From HGM13006 sp963650135 (GTDB taxonomy: Bacteria > Bacillota > Clostridia > Oscillospirales > Oscillospiraceae), in the NCBI GenBank assembly GCA_963650135.1, contig CAVJLG010000036.1:1-61039 (forward strand): a DNA stretch of 61,039 nucleotides, given 5' to 3'. Numbering within the stretch: position 1 is the first letter of the stretch; every line of letters starts with the position of its first letter. A model generated the notes under the pieces. The model worked only from the letters and a program-made list of their open reading frames with translations, was not told where the DNA came from and did not search any database. Made by a program: the position numbers and the translations under genes. Below are positions 48,528 to 55,968 of the stretch, piece after piece.

Positions 48528-49427
48528 TTGACCATCAAGCAGATTCACTACTTTATCGCCGTGGCGGAAACCAAGAGCTTTACCAACGCCGCCCGGAATT
48601 ATTTCATCGCCCAAACCGCCATGAGCCAGCAGATCAGCGCCCTGGAAAAAGAATTGGGCTTTTTATTGTTTCACCGGAGCAATCGTTCCGTGGAGCTGAC
48701 CCAGGCCGGACAGGCCCTATACGAAAAAGTTCGGCCGCTGGTGCTGGATTTAGAGCGTGCGGTGGAAAACGCCTCTGCGGTTGCCGGGGTACAGTCCACC
48801 ATCTTCCGCATCGGTCTATTCGACCAGGCCATCAACCGCTTTCTTGCCCCCGCATTAAAGGAATTTTCCCAGGCAGAGCCCGACGCCACGCCGCTTTTGA
48901 TTTCCGACAACCACATTATGCTGCTGGAATCCCTCCAGGGCCGCACCATCGACGCCATGCTGCTGGGCAAGCGGTATTATCAGCGCAGGGCATCCCTGGA
49001 GGCGGTGGAGCTGTTCTCCTATCAGGTGCTGGACTATATTCTGGCGGTGCCTGCGTCCCATCCCCTGGCAGAGCAGCACCATATCCACTGGGAGGATCTT
49101 CAGGGACTGACGCTGATTGCCTATAGTCCCTTTAAAGAGGACCAATCAGCCGCTTCCCTCCAGGTCACCCTGCGGGATCACGGCGTAGAGGCCCATATTC
49201 TCCTCTCCACTCGGGATGTCCCCACGGCACTTTTATATGTGGAGGCGGAAATGGGCTGCTGTCTGCTGCCGGCACGGGCTGCGGTGCATAAAAATCAGCA
49301 GGTTGCCATGCTGCCCATTGACGAGGATCTGCGAGACACCATGCTGCTGCTCTCCCACCGGGACAATGACAGCCACCTGATCTCCCGCTTTACTGCCATC
49401 TGCCGAAAAACCCTGCAAGGTAACTAG
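48528..49427 (+). CDS. LysR-family transcriptional regulator
   Basis: 299 residues. The N-terminal winged helix-turn-helix is TIKQIHYFIAVAETKSFTNAARNYFIAQTAMSQQISALEKELGFLLFHRSNRSVELTQAG in outline (residues about 2-60), followed by a periplasmic-binding-fold effector domain (about 90-290). The start is a TTG at 48528 with AAGGAGG nine bases before it; no ATG fits. The same frame stays open far upstream across the antisense strand of paralog 2, but that part is not coding. Its divergence from the binding-protein genes suggests it controls them. Confidence 0.92.
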   Translation: MTIKQIHYFIAVAETKSFTNAARNYFIAQTAMSQQISALEKELGFLLFHRSNRSVELTQAGQALYEKVRPLVLDLERAVENASAVAGVQSTIFRIGLFDQAINRFLAPALKEFSQAEPDATPLLISDNHIMLLESLQGRTIDAMLLGKRYYQRRASLEAVELFSYQVLDYILAVPASHPLAEQHHIHWEDLQGLTLIAYSPFKEDQSAASLQVTLRDHGVEAHILLSTRDVPTALLYVEAEMGCCLLPARAAVHKNQQVAMLPIDEDLRDTMLLLSHRDNDSHLISRFTAICRKTLQGN

Positions 49428-49438
49428 AATAAACAACA

Positions 49439-49480
49439 AAAACAGGCACGCTGCAACATTCATTGCAACGTGCCTGTTTT
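49439..49480. terminator. Bidirectional terminator
   Basis: AAAACAGGCACG...TGCAA and TTGCAACGTGCCTGTTTT form a long near-perfect stem between the convergent LysR and CoA-transferase genes. Confidence 0.92.
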
Positions 49481-49486
49481 GACACT

Positions 49487-50782
49487 TTACCAAATCATCA
49501 GCTTGTCCGCTTCCTCCCGCAGCTGCTGGCGGAAGTCCGGATGGGCAATGGCAATCAGCGCATCCCGCCGCTGCCGGACCGTTTTTCCCCGGAGATGGGC
49601 AACGCCGTATTCCGTTACCACATAATCCACCACGTTTCGGGAAATAGACACCACAGAGCCTGGGGTCAATCCCGGCTGAATCCGAGAAACCGTGCCGCCC
49701 TTTGCGGTGGAGGCCAGGGCCAGGATTCCCCGCCCGCCCTTGGAGTGGAATGCACCATAGGCAAAATCGAACGCGCCGCCGGTACCGGAATACTGCCGGA
49801 AGCCCAGAGACTCCGAGCAAACCTGACCGGTGAGGTCCATCTGGAGCGCCGTATTCACCGACACCATGTTGTCATTCTGCGCAATCACAAAGGGATCGTT
49901 CACATAGCTCACCGGCAGCACCCGAATCAGCGGATTCCGGTCAATGTATTTGCAGAACTTCTTACTGCCCCAGGCAAAGGCGCAAATGGTCTGCCCGGGA
50001 TGGAGATTCTTCCGGTAGTTATTGATGACGCCTGCTTCCATCAGCTTGCCCATGGCGTCGGAGAACATCTCGGTATGAACGCCCAGGTCTTTTTTGTCCA
50101 TCAGCGCATCTGCCATGGCGTTGGGCAGGCCGCCAATGCCCAGCTGGATGGTGTCCCCGTCCCGAATCAGCGACGCCACATTCTGGGCAATTCTCTGCTG
50201 CACCTCCGTAATGGGATATTCCGGGGCCGAGGAGATGTCCCCCTCTGCCTGGACAAAGAAATCCACCTTGTCCACGGGAATCTGAATGGTGCCGATGGTT
50301 TTGGGGATGTTTTCGTTGACCTCAAAAATCACCAGGTCTGCAACCTCCATCATCTCCCGCTCCATCTGCTGGCTCATGGACATGCACACATAGCCGTATT
50401 CGTCCAGCGGCGTCACTGCCGCCATAAACACCGTAGGCTTCTTTGTCTCGATGATGGTCTGGCTCAGCATATGCATATTGTGGGGCGCAAAGCTCACCCG
50501 TCCGGAATCGTGAATCTTCCGAAGGGGCCCGCCGTAAAAGGCCGTAAGCAGGTCGATTTTCCCCTTGAGGCTGTTGTCCATAATAAAGGGATATTCCTCG
50601 GAGGGATTGTTAATCCAGACGGTAACGTCCTCTACCCGATCCCGGATGGTGTGGAGCTGCCGAAGGAGATTCCTCGGCTCATTGCCATAATGGCCCACCG
50701 CAATGGTATCTCCGGACTGAATTTTCTCCAGCGCCTGGGGAATGGAAATAAACTTGGATTCATATAATTCGCGTTTTGTCAT
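49487..50782 (-). CDS. Acetyl-CoA hydrolase/transferase family CoA-transferase
   Basis: 431 residues. The N-terminal half has GDTIAVGHYGNEPRNLL. The C-terminal half has IRDGDTIQLGIGGLPNAMADAL and GVHTEMFSDAMGKLMEAG, where the glutamate in HTEMFSD is the usual catalytic residue, then GTGGAFDFAYGAFHSKGGRGILAL. The family includes 4-hydroxybutyrate CoA-transferase (AbfT/Cat2) and butyryl-CoA:acetate CoA-transferase; the sequence alone does not separate them. A role in acyl-CoA/acetate exchange during fermentation is likely. The start at 50782 follows GAGGG; it has its own promoter at 50819-50846. Confidence 0.85.
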   Translation of the reverse strand: MTKRELYESKFISIPQALEKIQSGDTIAVGHYGNEPRNLLRQLHTIRDRVEDVTVWINNPSEEYPFIMDNSLKGKIDLLTAFYGGPLRKIHDSGRVSFAPHNMHMLSQTIIETKKPTVFMAAVTPLDEYGYVCMSMSQQMEREMMEVADLVIFEVNENIPKTIGTIQIPVDKVDFFVQAEGDISSAPEYPITEVQQRIAQNVASLIRDGDTIQLGIGGLPNAMADALMDKKDLGVHTEMFSDAMGKLMEAGVINNYRKNLHPGQTICAFAWGSKKFCKYIDRNPLIRVLPVSYVNDPFVIAQNDNMVSVNTALQMDLTGQVCSESLGFRQYSGTGGAFDFAYGAFHSKGGRGILALASTAKGGTVSRIQPGLTPGSVVSISRNVVDYVVTEYGVAHLRGKTVRQRRDALIAIAHPDFRQQLREEADKLMIW

Positions 50783-50818
50783 ATGGTTTCCCTCGCTTTC
50801 AGGCAAAACTATGGTTCT

Positions 50819-50846
50819 ATTATACCTAACCGCCAAGAACAATCAA
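50819..50846 (-). promoter_or_regulatory. Promoter of the CoA-transferase gene
   Basis: Minus strand TTGATT (50841-50846), a 16-base spacer and TATAAT (50819-50824), about 35 bases before the ATG. Confidence 0.7.
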
Positions 50847-50925
50847 TAGATAATATCCCAGAACAACTTCGATTTTGACGCAAAAACCATAGCATTTTCA
50901 CAAAAAGCGCCGCAAAGCACCGCAT

Positions 50926-50962
50926 ACAAAAATCCCCGCCCTCCATTGGAAGACGGGGATTT
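50926..50962 (-). terminator. Terminator of the rpsF-ssb-rpsR operon
   Basis: On the minus strand AAATCCCCG and CGGGGATTT pair, followed by TTTGTATG, just after the rpsR stop. Confidence 0.85.
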
Positions 50963-50970
50963 CAAATATC

Positions 50971-51204
50971 TTAGTCGGTGACGTAAGGCAGCAGTGCGAT
51001 CTGACGTGCCCGCTTGATAGCGGTGGTCAGCTGACGCTGATGCTTTGCGCAAGTACCGGTGGTTCTGCGGGGCAGGATCTTGCCGCGCTCAGACAGATAC
51101 CGACGAAGCTTTGCAGCCTCCTTGTAGTCGATGTGCTCGACCTTATCGACACAGAAGCTGCATACCTTACGGCGCTTGCGGCCTCTAGCTCTATCGTTAG
51201 CCAT
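50971..51204 (-). CDS. rpsR: 30S ribosomal protein S18, cysteine-rich form
   Basis: Binds the platform with S6; 77 residues. RRKVCSFCVDKVEHIDYKEAAKLRRYLSERGKI (residues about 11-43) is diagnostic. The CxxC pair with a later TCAKHQR (Cys and His) is the C+ form with a probable zinc site. It is the third gene of the rpsF-ssb-rpsR operon. Confidence 0.98.
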   Translation of the reverse strand: MANDRARGRKRRKVCSFCVDKVEHIDYKEAAKLRRYLSERGKILPRRTTGTCAKHQRQLTTAIKRARQIALLPYVTD

Positions 51205-51245
51205 GGATATTCCTCCTATCTTATAAAGTACGTTACCGGGTGGAA

Positions 51246-51713
51246 TCAGAAGGGAAGGTCGCTGTCGTCGTCTTCCAGCATGGAGAACTCAGAGTTCCCA
51301 TTGGAAGCGGCGGGGGCGGAGAAGCTGCTGGCTGCCGGTGCAGAGAAACTGCTGCCGCCATACTCAGAATAGCTGCCGCCGGAAGCGGTATCGCGCTTAG
51401 AGCTGCCGAAGTAAACATTGTCTGCTACAACCTCGGCGCTGCGGCGCTTATTGCCTTCCTTATCGGTCCATGCCCGAATTTGAAGTCTGCCGGATACCAC
51501 CGCCATGCTGCCCTTGGTGAAGTATTTGGAGACGAACTCTCCGGTGCTTCTCCAGGCAACCACGTCGATGAAATCACACTCTTTCTCACCGTTCTGACTC
51601 TTGAAGTCGCGGTCAACAGCCAGCGTGAAGGATGCAACTGCAATCCCGCTGCCGGTACGCCGAAGCTCCGGGTCACGGGTCAGCCGGCCCATGAGAACAA
51701 TATGGTTCAGCAT
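51246..51713 (-). CDS. ssb: Single-stranded DNA-binding protein
   Basis: 155 residues, essential in replication and repair. The N-terminal OB fold has LNHIVLMGRLTRDPELRRTGSG and DFIDVVAWRSTGEFVSKYFTKG. A Ser/Ala/Gly-rich linker follows, and the acidic C-terminal tip DDDSDLPF binds partner proteins. The reading frame also contains a GTG at 51719, but ATG at 51713 has AAGGAGG at the better spacing. It lies between rpsF and rpsR. Confidence 0.97.
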   Translation of the reverse strand: MLNHIVLMGRLTRDPELRRTGSGIAVASFTLAVDRDFKSQNGEKECDFIDVVAWRSTGEFVSKYFTKGSMAVVSGRLQIRAWTDKEGNKRRSAEVVADNVYFGSSKRDTASGGSYSEYGGSSFSAPAASSFSAPAASNGNSEFSMLEDDDSDLPF

Positions 51714-51726
51714 GAACACGTCCTCC

Positions 51727-52023
51727 TTATGCTTCTACGGTGGTGATGAGGCAACGCATGATGCCGTCGGTGATCTTCATCACACGATCCAGCTCAGCGG
51801 GGAGCTCGGGCTTGGACTCAAAGGTCATGAGCACATAGTAGCCCTCGTTCAGGTCCTCAATGGGATAAGCCAGACGGCGCTTGCCCCACTCGTTAACCTC
51901 GGTGAGGGTGCCCTCTGCTTCCACCATTGCCTTGAACTTTTCCACCAGAGCCTGGGTGCCCTCCTCAGTGAGCTGAGGATTGATGATATACAGCGCCTCG
52001 TACTTTTCGGAAATCTTAGCCAT
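51727..52023 (-). CDS. rpsF: 30S ribosomal protein S6
   Basis: 98 residues; forms a complex with S18 on the 30S platform. KYEALYIINPQLTEEGTQALVEKF and WGKRRLAYPIEDLNEGYYVLMTFES are typical. The start at 52023 follows AAAGGAGG; an upstream ATG at 52089 would cover the leader hairpin. It is the first gene of the operon. Confidence 0.97.
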   Translation of the reverse strand: MAKISEKYEALYIINPQLTEEGTQALVEKFKAMVEAEGTLTEVNEWGKRRLAYPIEDLNEGYYVLMTFESKPELPAELDRVMKITDGIMRCLITTVEA

Positions 52024-52042
52024 GTTGTTTGCACCTCCTTTT

Positions 52043-52083
52043 GGACATATGGCCGCAGATCGCGTCTGCGGCAAGGATATGCC
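52043..52083 (-). promoter_or_regulatory. Hairpin leader of rpsF, position of the S6:S18-binding element
   Basis: In the minus-strand RNA, GGCAUAU pairs with AUAUGUCC (one bulged U), enclosing CCUU and a second helix GCCGCAGA/UCUGCGGC around CGCGA. The whole lies between the predicted start of transcription and the rpsF ribosome binding site, where S6:S18-responsive leaders occur in many bacteria. I could not confirm the conserved CCG box in the expected loop. Confidence 0.5.
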
Positions 52084-52103
52084 GTTCAATGAACAGCCTT
52101 ACT

Positions 52104-52132
52104 ATTATAGAGGCAAAAGCCCCATTTGTCAA
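52104..52132 (-). promoter_or_regulatory. Perfect consensus sigma-A promoter of rpsF-ssb-rpsR
   Basis: Minus strand TTGACA (52127-52132), exactly 17 bases, then TATAAT (52104-52109). Transcription should start near 52097, about 75 bases before rpsF. Confidence 0.93.
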
Positions 52133-52155
52133 CCAGTTTTTGCATGAGATTGCAT

Positions 52156-52192
52156 AAAAAATGGGCGCACTGCAAACGCTGCAATGCGCCCA
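52156..52192 (-). terminator. Terminator of the marR gene
   Basis: On the minus strand TGGGCGCATTGCA and TGCAGTGCGCCCA pair, followed by TTTTTTATG. It lies between marR and the rpsF promoter. Confidence 0.88.
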
Positions 52193-52224
52193 AACGCGTC
52201 CCATCCGCCACAGACTGGAGCGTT

Positions 52225-52692
52225 TTATTCCTCTTCGAGATTTTCAAATACCTTTCTCAGGCACTGGCGCAGCAGCTCCTGCTCTTCCTGGGTCATGCCC
52301 TTTACCAGCTTTGCTTCGGCCTGATCCCGGGCACCGTCGAGAACGGCACGGACCTCCATGCCCTTTTCGGTGAGCAGGACCCGCTTATTCCGGGTGTCTT
52401 GGGGCAGGCGTTCGCAACGGATAAAGCCCTTCTGCTCCAGATTGCGCACCAGCGAGGAAACGCTGGAGGCCTTGATGCCCAGGGCATATTCCAGATCCCG
52501 CTGATTGACGTCGCCCTTGCCCAGCTGTCCAAACAGCCGCGTCAGTACGCGGGACTGGGGATAGGTAACATCATAGTCTACAAACAGCTTGTCAAAATAC
52601 TGGCGGATGCCATAGGAAATGTTGGTAATCAAATAGCCCACATCGGGGTTTTCCTGCATCGGCTGCTTTTTGTCCATCTGTTTTTCTTCCAT
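52225..52692 (-). CDS. MarR-family transcriptional regulator
   Basis: 155 residues. Winged helix-turn-helix core (about 55-120): VNQRDLEYALGIKASSVSSLVRNLEQKGFIRCERLPQDTRNKRVLLTEKG in outline. The N-terminus and the C-terminal helices (about 125-155) form the dimer interface. The start at 52692 follows AAGGGAG; an ATG at 52773 would almost coincide with the predicted start of transcription. The ligand and targets are unknown. The promoter contains a pair of TATCAAA repeats that may be its own operator. Confidence 0.9.
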   Translation of the reverse strand: MEEKQMDKKQPMQENPDVGYLITNISYGIRQYFDKLFVDYDVTYPQSRVLTRLFGQLGKGDVNQRDLEYALGIKASSVSSLVRNLEQKGFIRCERLPQDTRNKRVLLTEKGMEVRAVLDGARDQAEAKLVKGMTQEEQELLRQCLRKVFENLEEE

Positions 52693-52774
52693 CGTGAATT
52701 CTCCCTTCGCAATTGAATCCCAGCTGGTCAGACTGGTTCCCGCTGCCCACGGCCGCAGGTCAAACTGTTTCATC

Positions 52775-52811
52775 TATCAAATAGTTTATTATCAAAATAA
52801 AATTTTGTCAA
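52775..52811 (-). promoter_or_regulatory. marR promoter with two TATCAAA repeats
   Basis: Minus strand TTGACA (52806-52811), 17 bases, TAAACT (52783-52788). TATCAAA occurs on the plus strand at 52775-52781 and 52790-52796, flanking the -10 box, consistent with autorepression. Confidence 0.6.
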
Positions 52812-52866
52812 GGGCATTTTACTACATTTTCCCCTGATTTTCCTGGGATAAGTCACAGAACCATAG

Positions 52867-52908
52867 AAAAAAGCCCCTCCGCCGCAAAAATACTTGCAGC
52901 AGAGGGAC
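52867..52908 (-). terminator. Terminator of the hom-lysC operon
   Basis: On the minus strand AGTCCCTC...GC and GC...GAGGGGCTTTTTT form an imperfect stem with a T-run, just after the lysC stop codon. Confidence 0.8.
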
Positions 52909-52919
52909 TTCCGTTCCGT

Positions 52920-54128
52920 TTAATTAAAGAACTTTGCGTGAATTGCCGCAACCGCACGGTCCGTGTCCTCTTTGTCAATCAGCACGGAGACCTTGATTTC
53001 ACTGGTGGAAATCATCATGATATTGATATGTGCTTCATAGAGCGCCTCAAACATAGTCGCCGCCACGCCGGGATTATCAACCATACCACCGCCGACCACG
53101 GAAACCTTTGCAACGTCCTGATTGATGTCTACATGGTCAAAGCCCAGAGCGTCCTGATTGTCCTTAATGACCTGATATGCTTTCTCCGCATAGTCACTGG
53201 CCACAGTAAAGGAGATATCCTTGGAATCTGCACGACCAATCGACTGCAAAATGATATCAACGTTGATTTTTTCTCTTGCCAGCAGGTTGAACACCTTAAA
53301 GGCCACACCGGGCACATCCCGGAGGCCCACAATGGCCAGCCGCGCCACATTTTTATCCTGCGCCACACCGCTGATGTATGTCTTTTCCACTTTCTTCACT
53401 GCCTCCTTGACAATGGTTCCGGGCGCTCCGGTAAAGCTGGAGAGCACCTCGATATTCATATTATACCGCTTTGCCATTTCCACCGAGCGGTTATGGAGCA
53501 CCTGTGCGCCCAGAGACGCCAGCTCCAGCATTTCGTCAAAGGTGATTTCATCGATTTTCCGGGCATTGGGCACCTTCCGCGGGTCGGCGGTATATACGCC
53601 GTCCACATCGGTGTAGATCTGACACAGATCCGCCCGCAGCGCCACCGCCAGGGCCACCGCCGTGGTATCGGAGCCGCCCCGGCCCAGGGTGGTCACATCG
53701 CCATATTTGTTGATACCCTGGAAGCCCGCCACCAGAACAATCTTATTCTGGTCCAGCTCCTCCTGAATGCGGCTGCCGGACACCCGCTTAATCCGGGCTG
53801 CGCCATAGGCCGCGGTGGTTTCCATGCCCACCTGCCAGCCGGTCAGCGATACCACCGGGAAGCCCAGCTTCTCAATGGCCATGGCCATCAGCGCAATGGA
53901 CATCTGCTCGCCGGTGTTCAGCAGCATATCCATCTCGCGCTTCGAGGCGGAAGAGTTAATCTCCGCTGCCTTTGCCAGCAGGTCGTCAGTGGTGTCGCCC
54001 TGGGCAGAAAGCACCACCACCACCTGATTTCCTTTTTTATAAGTACCGGTTATGATCTCTGCAACGTGCAGGATCCGCTCGGCGTTTGCCACAGAGCTGC
54101 CGCCGAACTTCTGAACAATCAATGCCAT
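52920..54128 (-). CDS. lysC: Aspartate kinase
   Basis: First step of the aspartate pathway to Lys, Thr and Met; 402 residues, monofunctional. Catalytic KFGGSSVANAERI at the N-terminus, LGRGGSDTTAVALAVAL (about 150-166) and ADLCQIYTDVDGVYTADPR. Two C-terminal ACT domains (about 265-402, for example ISFTVASDYAEKAYQVIKD and AHINIMMISTSEIKVSVLID) bind feedback inhibitors. An internal start for a beta subunit, as in Bacillus LysC, was not evident. Last gene of the ACT-hom-lysC operon. Confidence 0.96.
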   Translation of the reverse strand: MALIVQKFGGSSVANAERILHVAEIITGTYKKGNQVVVVLSAQGDTTDDLLAKAAEINSSASKREMDMLLNTGEQMSIALMAMAIEKLGFPVVSLTGWQVGMETTAAYGAARIKRVSGSRIQEELDQNKIVLVAGFQGINKYGDVTTLGRGGSDTTAVALAVALRADLCQIYTDVDGVYTADPRKVPNARKIDEITFDEMLELASLGAQVLHNRSVEMAKRYNMNIEVLSSFTGAPGTIVKEAVKKVEKTYISGVAQDKNVARLAIVGLRDVPGVAFKVFNLLAREKINVDIILQSIGRADSKDISFTVASDYAEKAYQVIKDNQDALGFDHVDINQDVAKVSVVGGGMVDNPGVAATMFEALYEAHINIMMISTSEIKVSVLIDKEDTDRAVAAIHAKFFN

Positions 54129-54149
54129 AGTATCCTCTCCAGATTAAAA

Positions 54150-55352
54150 TTACTCCAAAACAGGCAGGCAGGTCATTACCTGGAACTCTGCAAGCTTCTG
54201 ATCCAGCTCTTTTCTGGTCAAAAGCCCGGTAAATACCGCCGTTTCTCCGGTTCCGGCTGCTACCGTCCGGGCATCGCCGAATACCGCGCCAATCCGTACC
54301 TCCCGCTCCTGGGTGCGGAGATACCAGCGCAGGGGCAGATCTTCGAAGCTGCCCACCACGTCGTCGCCGCCGGGGGCCCAGTCCATATTCTGCCGACGCT
54401 CCTTATGCTTGACCGCGTCGATGATATCGGCAGAAACGGCGCTGGCCGTGGGAAGCTTTCCTGCGCCCCGTCCATAGAACATCACATCGCCGATGGCATC
54501 CCCCCGGACCACAATTCCGTTGAACACATCTTCTACGCCCGCCAGCTGCTGATCCTCGGGAATCAGATGGGGCGCAACATAGGCCACCACCCTGCCGTCT
54601 TCCTGCAAAATGGCTCTGCCCAGCAGCTTAATCTTCATTCCGGCTGCCTCTGCCAGGGCCACATCCTGGGCGGTAACGCCGGTGATGCCCTGGGTGGGAA
54701 CCTGTGCCGGATAGATATGCCGCCCAAAGCTCAAGGACGCCAGAATGCAGATTTTCCGGCAGGCGTCAAAGCCCTCCACGTCTGCCGTGGGGTCCGCTTC
54801 GGCATAGCCCTTCTCCTGGGCCTGCTTCAGCGCCGTGTCGAAAGATAGTCCTTCTTTTATCATTTTAGTCAGAATATAGTTGGTTGTTCCATTGAGAATG
54901 CCATAGATTTCGGTAATCTCATTGGCAGCCAGGCAGGAGCCCAGAGGGCGGATGATGGGAATGCCGCCGCCCACAGAGGCCTCATAGAGGTAGTTGAGGT
55001 TTTTCTCCCGGGCAATGGAAAAGAATTCGTCGCCGCACTCTGCCACCACCTCTTTATTGGAGGTGACCACGCTTTTCCCGGCCTTCAGTGCCCGGAGGGT
55101 ATAATCCCGGGCCGCACCGGTGCCGCCGATGCATTCCGCTACCACGCTGACCTCCGGATCGTTTTCAATCACGGAAAAATCCTGGACCACCAGGTCCCGG
55201 AAGGGGCTGTCGGGATAGTCGTGCCGCCCCAGAATATATTTGACCTCAACCGGCTCCCCGGCCTTTCGGGCAATGGAATCTGCGTTTTTGGTGAGCACCT
55301 CTGCCACACCGGAGCCCACGGTTCCAAGTCCCAGAATCGCTACTTTTGCCAT
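54150..55352 (-). CDS. hom: Homoserine dehydrogenase
   Basis: NAD(P)H-dependent reduction of aspartate semialdehyde to homoserine; 400 residues. ILGLGTVGSGVAEVL (about 5-19) is the dinucleotide site, SNKEVVA the conserved lysine region, and GILNGTTNYILTKM with YAEADPTADVEGFDA the family signature. A short C-terminal domain follows (about 320-400) that looks ACT-related but degenerate. The gene is 21 bases upstream of lysC and 12 bases downstream of the HTH/ACT gene. Confidence 0.96.
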   Translation of the reverse strand: MAKVAILGLGTVGSGVAEVLTKNADSIARKAGEPVEVKYILGRHDYPDSPFRDLVVQDFSVIENDPEVSVVAECIGGTGAARDYTLRALKAGKSVVTSNKEVVAECGDEFFSIAREKNLNYLYEASVGGGIPIIRPLGSCLAANEITEIYGILNGTTNYILTKMIKEGLSFDTALKQAQEKGYAEADPTADVEGFDACRKICILASLSFGRHIYPAQVPTQGITGVTAQDVALAEAAGMKIKLLGRAILQEDGRVVAYVAPHLIPEDQQLAGVEDVFNGIVVRGDAIGDVMFYGRGAGKLPTASAVSADIIDAVKHKERRQNMDWAPGGDDVVGSFEDLPLRWYLRTQEREVRIGAVFGDARTVAAGTGETAVFTGLLTRKELDQKLAEFQVMTCLPVLE

Positions 55353-55364
55353 ATGCTACTCCTT

Positions 55365-55805
55365 TCAGCCTGCTACAATCTCAGCCTTGAGCACACCATC
55401 CAGATTGCCCATGCGCTTGAGCAAATCCTCCACCGAACAGTGCAGCTCACTGGTTTCCACCGAAATGGTGACGATGGCGCAGCCGTTGGTGGGAATATTC
55501 TGGTTAATGGTGAGTATATTTGCGCCGTTATAGGAAAAAATGGATAGTATACCGGACAGCACGCCGGTACGGTCCTTGAGCATCAGCTGGAATGTAATGA
55601 TATGCCCCGCCATAAGATTTTGAAAGGGCATCATAGCGTCTCTGTATTTATAAAACGCACTGCGGCTGATCCCGGTGGCCTTGGTTGCCTCGCCAACGGT
55701 GGCAGCCTCGCCGGAATCCAGCATTCGCTTTGCCTCGGCTACCTTGAGGAATACCTCCGGCAGCGCAGCGGCTTCCACGATATAGTATTTGGGTGTCTTA
55801 TCCAC
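55365..55805 (-). CDS. UPF0735 (PheB-like) HTH/ACT-domain protein
   Basis: 146 residues. The N-terminal part contains a helix-turn-helix-like segment, TVGEATKATGISRSAFYKYRDAM (residues about 36-58). The C-terminal half is an ACT domain (about 70-146): ITFQLMLKDRTGVLSGILSIFSYNGANILTINQ in outline. Related genes sit before hom in many Firmicutes and are labelled PheB or UPF0735. The arrangement suggests an amino-acid-responsive regulator of the operon, but this is inference. GTG start at 55805 behind AAGGGGG. Confidence 0.88.
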   Translation of the reverse strand: MDKTPKYYIVEAAALPEVFLKVAEAKRMLDSGEAATVGEATKATGISRSAFYKYRDAMMPFQNLMAGHIITFQLMLKDRTGVLSGILSIFSYNGANILTINQNIPTNGCAIVTISVETSELHCSVEDLLKRMGNLDGVLKAEIVAG

Positions 55806-55859
55806 GAATAAATCCCCCTTGTCCTTCTATCATGCTCATTTGTATTTACTGTGTGGTCT

Positions 55860-55888
55860 ATCTTATCACGTTGCCTGTCCGTTTGCAA
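55860..55888 (-). promoter_or_regulatory. Promoter of the ACT-hom-lysC operon
   Basis: Minus strand TTGCAA (55883-55888), a 17-base spacer and TAAGAT (55860-55865). The -35 hexamer is palindromic and could also serve a weaker plus-strand promoter toward ytvI. Confidence 0.55.
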
Positions 55889-55968
55889 CGGACACATCCA
55901 TAAAATATCCCACAAATTTTGCAGGTTTTTTGTACTATCTGTCACCCCACCGGTCTGGAGGCATATCC

